Shown here piece after piece: positions 23,701 through 35,724 of a stretch of DNA of 64,000 nt (positions are counted from its first letter, which is position 1; the number at the start of each line of letters is the position of its first letter). The stretch is taken from the NCBI RefSeq assembly GCF_963675165.1, contig NC_087378.1:1853525-1917524 (forward strand), written 5' to 3'. The notes beneath the pieces are model-generated. The model was not told the DNA's origin and ran no database searches. It was given only the letters and a program-made list of their open reading frames with translations. Source of the DNA: Halichondria panicea (lineage: Eukaryota > Porifera > Demospongiae > Suberitida > Halichondriidae). The translations under genes were made by a program, and so were the position numbers.

Positions 23701-26574
23701 GTGGGGGCAGTGTTGCTAGCCAGGAGCTGAGTGCTGATCGACTCTCTTCCGGAGTGCAAGCCAGTTACAAGACAGATTTATTTGATAAAAGACAGCCCAG
23801 AAACGATCAAGATTGTGACAACTCAATCAATTCAACAGAAAAATCTGAATCTGGTAGCGAATCTGATTCTAATTCGTCAGACAATTACACCTCACGCTCT
23901 AACTCATTTCTGTCCGAGAATCATAGCAGTGGCTTAGTCGCCAATGTTAGTCAATCTACCTCCCTTCATTCTGACAGCCAACAGATCTCTCCTAAAGAAG
24001 ATTATGAAATTAAAACTCGCGAGGCTGAATTAGATCAAGAGGTTTCAATGAGTGGGCCATTTGCTTGTGCAGAATCAGCTAATCCTGACGAGTCAAGAGA
24101 TAGTGAAATGGACACTGAGGATCCCGTCAATATGACCCATCCTGATGTCCCTCAATCCCCAAATGCTGATTACAATAGTAAGGATCCCGTCAACCAATAT
24201 GAATCACCAAACTGTTTCTCTCCAAAAGTTGACCAAGATTCTGTAGAGTCAGTGCAAGCTGTCGATGATGACGATAGTGAGGATCCTGTCAACGTGGCCC
24301 TTCAATACGAACCACCAAACTGTTCCTCCCCAAAAGCTGACCATCGTTCTGACGATAGTGAGGATCCCGTTAATACGACCCATCCTGGTGTCTCTCAATA
24401 TGGACCACCAAACGGTTCCTCTCCAAATGCTGACCAAGATTCTGTCGATGATGATGACAGTGACGACAGTGATATCCTGTGCACAGGATCTGAACTATTA
24501 ACTAATCATAACAAGTCGAAATCACCAGCTCTAGTTGAATCGAATACAGCCAGTGTTGGGTTCTATTTGGGTGCACCGAGTTTCAGTTCCAAACCATTGA
24601 AGGAAGATGTGGACACACTCTACAGACCCAGTACCATGACAACAAATTCGGACGAGAATAAAGAGCCCACTCATTCTGTGAAGACTGGAGCCACTCGTAG
24701 TGATCCTGTGGACCTAGTCGGAGATGACACGCAGAAATTCAAAGTCGGCCACCAGACAAAGACTGTAATGCGCCAGTACTTGGAGATTGAGGTATGCACA
24801 TGACTGTGTTGCAGCTGTGTGTTGTGTACTGCCCACGTGCGTAACATGTACATGGCATGTTAATAGTACACATTTTACGATGTACATGTTTTCCATTCTG
24901 TAACTTGTTTCTTTACTACCCCCAGCACATACTACAGACGCAAGCGGCCCACTTCCCAGACGGAGGGGCACAGCTGAGGGCACAGAAAGCAATGCTCAGA
25001 AGAAGATTAGACCATTTGAATGCTGCTCCCCCCAAAGTGCTCAGCTTAGAGGAAACTAGCCAGATTCTCAAGCAGAGGAACATTGTGGCTCAGTCAAAGA
25101 TGCTCACCACTGGAGCCATTGTACATCTGCACTCGTGAGTGGCTTGAAAAAACATTTGGCCCCTGTCCAATTTTTATACACTTCCACTATAAAGCTACAC
25201 CTGTGCTTATACATTGTGTACGTACATGTTCATTATTTTACAGTTCTGTGCATGTAGTGTTACATGTTCATTGACGATTGACACGGCACATCTAACTTGG
25301 CACCTGAAGCTTTTCACTGGCCCACTAAGCTACCACTTGCTCTTTCTTGCTTTCTTGATACATTGTTAATATTATGTTCAGAGGATGTTCCATCCCATGC
25401 ATTCTCTAGTTCCCTTGAGAACTGTCCCACTGAGGACACCCTGGCTGACGACCCTCCAGGCCTCTCTGTCCCTCTCATGATCCATCAAAGGAGGGCACTT
25501 GCCTGGATGGAGTGGCGGGAGAATCAGACACCAGCTGCTGGGATACTTGGTAAGTACATGTACATGTAGTGTTCTCATGTGTAAAGTACATACGTAACAT
25601 CCTCGTCTTTTGTGTCAGCACTTTGTTGCAAAATCCCACAAAACATTCGAGGAAAGCACCGTAGAGCGGGAAATTTTCGTGGGATGCAACATTTCGCGTT
25701 TTTCGAGGGCAGAGTAGTTAACGCAAAAATTAAAACTGGGATAAACTCCCATGCACCGGTATTTCACATGCAAAGCTATTGGTGGGTGTGGTTTCCTGGC
25801 ATTGAAACCCGAATATTAGAACCCACGAACATTTCTGCTGAGGGCTCTGTAGCCAAATAGCGAAAATTTCCCGCTATACGGTACTACTTAAACTCTAGGT
25901 TTGTTTGCTTACAAGTAAGACATTTACTGATTATTTTACTTCCCTCGCAGCTGATGACATGGGTCTTGGCAAGACTCTCTCTATTCTGTCTCTAGTCTGG
26001 CTAAAGAAGGGTAGCCGTGACGATATACGAGCCTGGATGAGACAACCACCTCCCAGAGCTGGATTCGTCAAGTCTCCAGCCACACTCGTGATTTGCCCTG
26101 CCTCGCTGTTACTGCAGTGGGAGGAGGAAGCTAGGAGCAAAATCAGTGGCCGTGTGTCCATCTATATCTACCATGGCAAGAAGATCACACACGACCCTTA
26201 CGAGTGAGTGGGTGGTTTCGCTGGATACATGTATCTAATAATTAAGGTTCCATTCTCGAAGAAATGTATAAGCATTGGTGACTTTTCTGAAATGGGCCTG
26301 TTTTGAGAAGCAAACTTTTGAGTCCTCATTACTTGAGTTACACATGTAAGGTTAATTTTTTAGCCCTTTGATGAAGCAAACAGTCTTACAGTGTATTTTG
26401 TTGCATACTGTGCATGTACGTGTACGTGTAGATGGTATACATTCAATAGTTCATATGCTTATTCATGTGCTTGAAACTGTACTGACTGTTTTTAATACAG
26501 CCTGGTGAACTATGATCTTGTGGTGACCACCTACGCCACTGTGGGCGGAGAGGGAACCTCCTGTGCCCCAGATG

Positions 26575-26607
<33 letters not shown>

Positions 26608-29600
26608 CGGAGAGGGAACCTCCTGTGCCCCAGAGTGTATAGTACATCCCCTGTATTACTTGACTCTTGCGTCAAGTGATACAGAAGACGATGTCCTATA
26701 CTTTGTATTTACTTTAACCTCCCCCTCTCCAGCCCGAGTCCAAGGTGCCCAAGCGTAAGAAACGAACTGTGTCGCACACCACGCTGTTTCAGATCCACTG
26801 GAGGAGAGTGGTTCTAGACGAGGCCCACAATATCAAGAACCCAAAGTCTGCCACATCAATGGGAGCCTGCAATCTGAGTGCTGGTAAATGTTTGTACAAA
26901 ATGTCACCTTTTGCTAAATTGCTGGCAGCTGTTAAAATTAATGTTGTGTACCTGCACTGGCTAAAGTTAATTACATACCCATGACATGGACTGAGTTGTA
27001 CTCCTCACTACAGACTACAGGTGGGCAGTCACGGGCACACCCATTCAAAACTGCCTCAAAGACTTCTACAGTCTCATCAAGTTCATTCATCTGGCACCCT
27101 TTGACGACTACAAGATCTGGAAGGACACAGTGGAGAAGAAAAGTAAGCCATAATATCTATGTACGTGTACATGTGTACCCTCACCCCTCACCCGCCTAGT
27201 AACCACTTAGTAAGTTTTGTTGTTGTTGTTGGAACTATACTACACTTTATCTGTATCTGTACCTGTACCTGTACCTGTACCCTCTGTGTGTCAGACATAC
27301 TGTACTGTAGATAACTGTAGGTGTTATAGGTACAACTGTTTAGTCTATATAATGGTTCTCTTCTGTAACATGTTTTAGTCTGTAAACTTGAACTACAGTG
27401 TAGCTTATGTTACGCATTGTAGTTAATTGTAGTTGCTCTGCAACAAGTTTTGCCTTGTTTCTTTATCACGTTACCGAGAAATTTTTCATTTCCTGTGTGT
27501 GTGCCCCTACAGAGACGGTGGGTATGCAGCGACTCAACACGATGGTGTCTAGTCTGGTTCTTCGTCGGACCAAAGCTGACCTCAACCCAGATCATCTCTG
27601 CCTCACCAAGAAGATCGTGATTCAGCACAGTATCAAACTGAGTGAAGATGAGATGGCTATTCATCGCTACATGTTCATTGAGGCCAAGTGAGTAACGCTG
27701 TACCTCACACTCACCCTAGCCATATTCGTTAATCTTGGGGCATTCTTTTGTCAGGAGTTTTTTACGAGTACTTGCGTCTAATTCTCTCCAATTACTCATA
27801 CTCTACAGTCAGGGTACATGTATGTAGTACCAAGAGTAGATCTTATCTCCATTACACTAATTATCTGCATTACGTAAATATTCATTATGTAAATGTAATT
27901 ATGTACATGTATCCTGATATAGCACATACATCTTTTACTATTTTCAGCAAAGGTATTGTACATATACTTATATGGCCTGTTGCAGTAGTACACAGGGCTG
28001 CATTGAGGGGGGGGGGGGGGGGGGGCGAGGGTATTTCGATTCATTAATAGGCAGTTGTACATGTACTGCTATAATTCTGACGACTTCTCGCCCCCCTACA
28101 TTTTTCATTTGCCCAATTCACCCCCCCCTGATCCAAAATCCTGGATGCAGCCCTGGTACACCAGTTTATTTGACCCCACAGGAAGGTGATGATCACCTGG
28201 CTAACGGAGAAGGGAGAGGACGTACGTGAAGAAACTGACTCAGCTGAAGTTGTGGTCCTCAAGCCTCACATAGAACCAATCATTACTCATCTAATGAGAG
28301 GGGCCGCGGCTAGGAGGGGCAGCGGTGTCCTGTGGTTGCTACTCAGGTCAGTCAATAGAGCTCCAGTTGTGAGTAGTATAGTAAGAGTCTGTATGGAGCA
28401 GACAGTAGTACAATAACAAACAAAAACTTTAAAAATGTTGGTGTTTAGGTCCAGCTGCTAATTACACTGTATATACATGACTGTATGAATTAAAGAACAG
28501 ATATCAGAGTTAATATTGTTGGTAAGCGCAGTGTAGTGCGTGTGCACTGTTGCTATGCAATAGTACTGGCCTTACAGACTGCGTCAGAGCTGTTGTCACA
28601 TGAAGCTTCTGGTGAATGGTATGGACGGGTCTGCTCCAGAAGCTAGCAGCAAAGATGATGTTGACCTTGATCTAATGATGGACACCCTCACTCTAGACAA
28701 CCCACCACCTCCTGAAATAGACCTGGTGAGTAACCACCACCATCACCACCCCCCCCCCCCCCACACACACACACACACACACACACAGCTGTCATGTTAT
28801 ATAAGTTCAGCATCGTTCGAATTTCTAGCGTGCATACATGCATGTAGTTTGGTCATGAATTCCGGTCTTTTGTTTGACAATACAATGTAAATATAATTTG
28901 CAGAGTGACCTTCCTGCCATATTCAAGCAAGATGAAATGAGCACCAAGGTTGCTGGTGTAGTCAACGAAATCACCAGGATCATCTCCATTGAAGACGACC
29001 CACCACAAAAATGGTGAGTCATGGAGATCGAGTCATGGAGATCGATAGGTACACAATTCTGTGGTTGCTTTGGTGGTAGTTCATACAACCTCTGTTACTG
29101 GTATAGACATTGCATTTGGGCTGTTTTATAGTATACCTTCTTTTTTTCCCACTAATGAACTGTACTATACACTTGTATCTTGCTCTACAGTGTGGTTGTG
29201 TCCCAGTGGACCAATATGCTGGACATCGTAGAGTACCAGCTGAATATTACTGGGATCTTCTGCACCAGGATCGATGGAAAGTGAGTCCTATCATATTGTC
29301 ACAGAGATACAATGATGACATATGTGCTTGTTCACAGGGTGGTTCCTGGGGAGAGACTGAACAGAGTAAAGCAGCTGAACTCTACAAGAAAGAACCCATC
29401 TGTAAGGCTACCATTTTAATAATGAAGTGGTAATGTGTGTAACAATGGCAACTTTTACATTATCATTATGTACATGTACATTACTGTACTTCGATCCTCT
29501 ACTCACATTCTCACAGGTGATGCTGCTCTCTTTGCAAGCCGGGGGAGTGGGTCTCAACTTGGTAGGAGCCAACCACCTCTTCCTGTTGGACATGCATTGG

Positions 29601-30248
29601 AACCCCGCCCTTGAGCAACAGGCAGCTGATCGTTGTCATCGGGTGGGACAGAAACGCGATGTCCATATACACAAGTTTGTGTGTGCCGGCACTGTGGAAG
29701 AGAAGATACTTCAACTTCAGGAGAAAAAACTTCTGTTGGCTAGCGATGTGATGAGTGGGTGAGTGATGTCAAGAGTTTATGATAGAAGAGAGTATCGAAC
29801 GTAGGCATACTGTGTATCAGATGTATGCGGAGAGTAACGTGACTTCCTGTATCTGTCACAAGCTTGGAATTTGCACACTGACCAATCCAAGCGTGGGTGA
29901 TGTAATCTATCAACCCATCCAAGTGTGGGTGATGTAATCTACTTTCTTGATAGATGACATCACCCACACTTGGATTGGTCAGTGTGCAAATTCCAAGCTT
30001 GTGACAGATACAGGAAGTCACGTTACTCTCCGCATACATCTGATGTACAGTATGCCTACGTTCGATACTCTCTCTCTATCATAAACTCTTGGTGATGTGA
30101 ATGCACATTTTGTGTGTGTTGTTTTATAGCTGGTGTGTGTTTTGTTGTGAATGTCCAATGTTGATTTTTCTGCAGTGCTTCACAGAGAAATCGCTCTACT
30201 GCCAGCAAGTTGTCTCTCACGGACCTCAGAAATCTGTTTGAGCTGTAA
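20782..30248 (+). CDS. TTF2: Transcription termination factor 2-like SNF2 ATPase
   Basis: TTF2 is a DNA-dependent ATPase that strips RNA polymerase II from DNA, notably in mitosis. Start exon 20782-20806 (MYCVLCDHG) joins in phase to 20861-20969 ([13 protein letters not shown]), 21050-21121 and 23504-24791. These form the GRF-type zinc finger, completed by [16 protein letters not shown] after a 2.4-kb intron. Exon 23504-24791 then encodes a long acidic Ser/Asp-rich linker with repeats around EDPVN. ATPase: [10 protein letters not shown] (motif I), [11 protein letters not shown] (II), TGTPIQN (III); helicase C-terminal: [10 protein letters not shown] and [12 protein letters not shown] (VI). 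The stop follows [10 protein letters not shown]. The joins around 25134-25390 did not phase cleanly by eye; a small exon may be missing there. Other SNF2 proteins are ruled out by the N-terminal GRF finger and C-terminal ending. Confidence 0.93.
21195..21876 (+). repeat. Dispersed ~700-bp repeat, copy 1
   Basis: In TTF2 intron 3. It matches the inverted sequence at 36130-36921 closely, including GCCTCGAGGCGTAGCCGCAC at one end and CATTAGCACAGCGCCAGCTT at the other. No open frame of note. Probably a non-autonomous transposable element. Confidence 0.85.
22778..23005 (-). pseudogene. RecQ-like helicase N-terminal fragment
   Basis: 75-codon open frame with [18 protein letters not shown], a Walker A (GYGKS) in the form usual for RecQ-type ATPases and for helicases carried by invertebrate transposons. 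Only the region around motif I is present and nothing downstream continues it. It lies antisense inside TTF2 intron 3, within the 64-bp inverted repeat. Most likely a captured or decayed fragment, not a working gene. Confidence 0.6.
23009..23064. repeat. Perfect 56-bp palindrome
   Basis: Two 28-bp arms meet at AGATCT with no spacer; the left arm begins GCTTCTTGTATATATC. Part of the arm (GGTACCATAGATATATAC) appears a third time directly after it. It can form a full cruciform or hairpin. Confidence 0.9.
23085..23235. mobile_element. Small MITE with ~45-bp inverted ends
   Basis: Arms AGAGGATTTCAAGTTGGTTG..AAAGTTAAAGTGCA and the inverse TGCACTTCAACTTTTAACTT..CAACCTGAAATCTCTG, with a loop of about 60 bp. 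A related end (AACTTTTAAC..CAACCTGAAATCCTCTG) occurs near 31920-31955. Confidence 0.8.
25658..25883. mobile_element. MITE, GCGGGAAATTTTCG family, copy 4
   Basis: Left end ACCGTAGAGCGGGAAATTTTCG, right end CGAAAATTTCCCGCTATACGGT. In a TTF2 intron, ahead of the motif I exon. Non-coding. Confidence 0.85.
29771..30090. mobile_element. Foldback element with ~130-bp arms, copy 1
   Basis: Left arm from AAGAGTTTATGATAG, right arm ending CTATCATAAACTCTT. The arms share GTATCGAACGTAGGCATACT, CGTGACTTCCTGTATCTGTC and GGAATTTGCACACTGACCAA. Almost no unique centre. It occupies most of the last TTF2 intron. The element at 48248-48722 is the same family. Confidence 0.93.
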
Positions 30249-30533
30249 AACTGAAACTGTAATGACAAGTGCAAAGACAATTGATTTTTATCTGTATGCA
30301 ATGTATATACAATGTCTGTGTTTGTGTTGTGTTGAATTAATGTTGGATTCACGCCGCCCTTGATCATGCAAGTTTTGTATGTGGTAAAATTAGGTCATGT
30401 GGTTAAGACACTTATCCAAATACAGGAACTGTTTGTTTGGTAATGAAAATTAGAAAAGAAAGTAAATTGTGTAGCTAGCTAGCTACTGCACTGCACTGTA
30501 GAATATATATATCTCTCCTGTACCGTATACAAG

Positions 30534-31078
30534 ATGTTACATAGAGGCTACGTGTTCAAGTCTCTCTGGCTGGCTCTACTATGTTATCTATCAGTCGCCC
30601 TGTGTCAAGATATCTCAGAAACAGACAATAATGTCACAACCACAAGTGCTCCACTTTTCTGTTTTAATGGAGAGTTGGTGGAAGGAGCCTGCGTGTGTCA
30701 GCTGGGATGGACAGGCACACTATGTGATGTCTGTAATAATGCCAGAATAAAGTAAGGATAGTAGGTGCAAGCAAAAATTTATACTCTAACTTGCTTTGCC
30801 GGGTATAATTATTGTGTATGAATCATGTACACTGACAACTGTACTGCATTGTATGTTGTGTGTAGAACTTTTATTTGTCACGTATTTTGTATATTTAAAT
30901 AGTTAGTCTAGTTGACTTGTGCTGTGTGCACAGTGTGTAGCCAGCACTTGTTGACGTATAGAGTAAACAAACATGACTCATTTTCCTGATCACATGCATA
31001 TCCTACCATATTAGTATTGAAGAACCTATTCTGTTCGGTTCTGTATGGGTGCCCAATAATATCCCTAACACACACACA

Positions 31079-31157
<79 letters not shown>

Positions 31158-34100
31158 CTCACTGAAGACAGTGGCCTCATATTCGATGGCAGTGAGAACT
31201 ACATTTCATTTACTGAGTGCCTCTTCTATGTTGAGGCAGATAGGTGAATTAAATAATTATACAAACTGTACTGTACTACCTTATGAAATGTAGAGCTCAC
31301 ATGATTGCTATTACGAGGATTTTAGGTTGGTTGAGTGTAACCATAGATAGAGTAGAGAGGGATTGGAAACGGAAGTACCCTCGAAGTACCATCTGTGTAT
31401 CTCCGCGGTGCTTACTTTTTAACACGAGGGCTAAACATGAATAATTCATGAGAATTGTTTTGCTCTCTGTAAGAAGTCCACGAGCAGTTCTGCTGCTAAA
31501 CATCAACTTTCTCTAATACTTGAGGCCATTTAGGACATAGGACACTGTTTAGTTACACAGTCTTAGCTATATCAAAGGTACTATAGGAACACAAGCATGA
31601 AAAAGCGCTCTGTGTACCTCTAGCTACTTCACGACAATCGAGATTATATTTTCTTTGTGATACCTACTATCAGGGGGCATGTGATTCAGTAATGGGGGTA
31701 GCTCTGAGATGTATGCTTTGGACACAATAAGTTTCCCGGGCTTTTGCGGGAGTTAAGAAGAGATACACGGATGGTCCTTGAGCCACTACGTAGACTTCAT
31801 TGTAAAACATCACGTGAATCACTTCCGTTTCCAATCCCTCTCTACTCTATCTATGGTGTAACCAACCAATTACTATAGTGCGGTAAACATACACAGTGTG
31901 ATTGAGGGTGATCACACTTAAACTTTTAACTATAGCAACCTGAAATCCTCTGTATCTCTCAGTGTTCAGTGCACTAAGGTGTTATCATTGTGTTACCGCA
32001 GCTCTGTGACGTCTATCCACTTGCGAGTGCGCTTGTTCCACACAGAGTGTCAGTGGGACGCACTCAGTGTCTTCAATGGTGACTCCATCTTCCATCCCAA
32101 GATAGCTGCCTACACGTAAGCTGCAAATAGATTTACTTCACTAAAGATGTATATGCTATACCAGGAAACATTTACCGTAATGCAGATACATTAATACCGT
32201 ATTGGGAATAAATTATAGCCATAGGATTTACAGGGCCATCTTTGAAACTGCAGGTCTTATGAGTTCCAGTTTTGCATTGCTTGTAGGATATCAGTATATA
32301 CTGCACAGGTGCTGTGTGTGCCTAATTGTCCAGGCCTCTAAGTTGCATTCCAAGTACTAGTGTCTGAAATTGAAATTGAAACTGACAAGAGTTTATGAAC
32401 TCTTGGTAATAAGTATACAAAAATGGAATTAGTACCTGTACAGGTTCAGTTGTTCATTGTTGTTACTGGCATCCTCTCTTACAGTGGTGACATCATCATA
32501 GAAGAGCCTACTTCGGTGGCAAATGCTTCTGCTAGCATGGACCCAGTCCCAGTCCAATACCAGGATCCGAGGGAGATCACACTTTCTGGTTCCGGTTCAC
32601 AGATGCTCCTCTACTTTTATTCCGACGCTGGTGCTGAGCGACCTGGGTTTGAGATAACTTACTGGTGAGCTGGATATACATCTGCCATCTTTAGCTTTTA
32701 AGTCACAACAAAATGTGGTCTTATGTGGTCTCTACCTTGCTGGTGTGGCTTCTGCTTTATATATTATAGTCCAAGTGCATCAAGTGCCATGTACTCCTAG
32801 CTACATGCATAAATTATACATCATCCAACTTTGCACCGTAGTCTTAGTCTTGCAATATGCTATTATAAACCAACTTTTCTCATTTGTTTATAGGTTAGAC
32901 TATGGTTGTCCTGACAACTGCTCTGGTCAGGGGGTGTGCGGTAATGGCAACTGCTCTTGTGACCCTGGTTGGACTGGCACATTCTGTCAACTACCAGTCT
33001 GTCCCAACAACTGCTCTGGGAATGGACTCTGTGATGACTCCATGAAGGCCTGCAACTGCTCACAAGGGTTCACTGGTGAGTGTTGTACCTACTGCACGTA
33101 TGTTGAGTGGTGTGGTATGTGCACCAAATCTTTGTTGTTATTCTTTATACATGTAGCTTGTGTGTGTTTCAATGTTTTCAGTCATTATAATCGGTGGTTG
33201 TATGACACTCCACTTCATTCCACTAACACTACACTACATGTAGGTGCTGACTGTTCCATTGACACCTCGACCACTCACTGGGAGAGAGTGACGACTGCCC
33301 CCCTCCCGGACACCCTCACACTCTCCACGCTTGCACGAGGCTCACACTCGGCTGTCGTGTGGGGGGGCTACATGCTCGTCTATGGGGGGTACCGTTTTCC
33401 CACGCAGGACTACTATTACAGAGCCCCAGCCAATGAGACGATGGCTAATGACACTCAAGAGGTCTCGATATTGCAATACCACTTTGCAAATAAATCATGG
33501 GAAGAAGTGAAAACGTACCCTAGTATTAGTATGGATGGGGATGCCCCTAGTAATAACAGCACTAACGGCTCGATGAGTGATGACCAACCAGGAGTACCGC
33601 AGCCACGATATGGGCACACTGCTGTGGTGTACAATGTAAGTTATACATGTGTATAGCTCATGATTCTTTTATAGGAGGCATGTTATCATTTCTTTGGATT
33701 CTGTATTAATCTTCAATCTACGAAGCTTGTACGCGTGGTAGAACTGGTGAAAGTAGAGTAGTATGTCATCCCACTAGCAATGAACCTTGCACCCTCACAG
33801 GACACCATGTACGTGTATGGTGGTGCCCTGCTACCATCAGAGGAGATAACCAATGAGCTGTGGGCTCTAGACCTGACCAACCTGACGTGGACCCTCCTCC
33901 CACCCCCTCCTGTCCCCAGCCCCACCTACTTCACCACCGAGCCGGATACAACAGTAACAAGTAAGAATGAATACACTGCTGTCAATTTGCTCAATGGCCA
34001 TATGTACATGTAAATTGGGTTCAAGAGGCCTGATAAATTATCATGTAATACATGTAATAATGATCACTAATTTTCTCATGTCCAGGCACTGTAGTCACTG

Positions 34101-35649
34101 CGAGTGTGTCTGAAATGGAGCCCCTCCCACTTGCTGTGCGTAGCCACACCTCCCACCTGGTCGGCAACAAGATGGTGACACTGTTCGGCCTCTCCCCTGG
34201 AAGGTCCACTTACCTCTCCTATGTGCAAGAGTACAACTTAGGTGAGTGACACTCTCATAGCACACTGTAGTAAGTACAACTTGATGTTATGATTCATACC
34301 CAACTTTTCTACAATGCCAGCCTGTAGTTGCTGCAACTGTTATTGTATTCTTCCCCCTTCAGACACGGGGGTGTGGTCTCTCCCTCGTGAACGTGGGATT
34401 CGTGTGGGAGGTAGGTTGGGACACTCAAGCGTCTATGACCCCCTATCTGGACTCATCTATGTGCACGGAGGAGCTTTTCAGACCGCTAGAGTAGGACTCT
34501 ATACACAGGCCCTTGCTCTAGACACTGCCACGTACTCTTGGTCTGTCTTCACCAGCACGTGAGTTTAGTGGCTAGAACTGCTCTACTGCTGATACCTAAA
34601 ACAATGTTGACAGTAGTATCCTTTTTAGTGCAATGGCACCTATAAAGTTTTAAAAGATGAGCCTATATATAATTATTATATTCTGCTAAGTGTCATGGAT
34701 TTCCTCCCCACCCATCACCATTAATTTCCTCATGCAGAGCCCCCCAACGCTATCTCCACTCATCTGTGCTCATCGGTCCCCTCCTTGTGACTTTTGGCGG
34801 CTGTGAGGCGGACGATGTGAATGCTGACTGCTTCACGAATGCCACACATATCTTCAACACCCTCTGTGGCACATGGGCAGAGCTATCTCTTCCCGGGTTG
34901 CCTGGAAACAGTAGTCGCTATGGACACAGCTCTGTCATGGACACTAGCGACGGATCTTTGCTTGTGTACGGTGGATTTCTGGGAACTTTTCATCACGATT
35001 TGCTGAGACTGGTGGTTGGTGATTGCAGTCAATTTGTAACGGAGGGTTCTTGTGTGAATGGGAGTGGTCTGTGTGCCTGGAGTGGAGCTGGAGAGTGTGT
35101 GAGTGTGGGGACTATCTCAGCTGGAAGTAACTTGACCTACCAGTGTCAAGTTGGTGAGTGGCTGTCTGTACTGATAGGTGTGCGCATAGTTGCCAATTAA
35201 CACTAAGCTTCTCTATAACGTCATGTAGGATTACATGGAGGTTCAATCAGAGTTTCAGACTCTTGTATATTTCTTCTCGCGTAGACCCTTGTCTGAGTGT
35301 GCGTAGTTGCGGTGCCTGCAACAGATTGGGCACCTGTGCTTGGAGCTCTACCAGCAACCACTGTGCAGCCAACCCCTCGCCAACCCCAGTCCCCTCCAGT
35401 GTATGTGACAGTGAGGCAGCAGACAGCTGCAGCTACTACATGAACTGTGCTGATTGCACGAATCACGACTGCTCTTGGGGAAGTGCTGGCGGAGAGACTG
35501 GCTGTGTCACTCCAAACACAGGTTGGTATGTTATGTGAAGTGAAAGTGAATATATCGTAAGGAGTTTCTTAGCAGCGCTTTGTGCCAGTCAATTTTGCAC
35601 TTTTTGCACTTTTTATTTTGTCATATAGTCATGTGTATAAGTCCAATAA

Positions 35650-35724
<75 letters not shown>

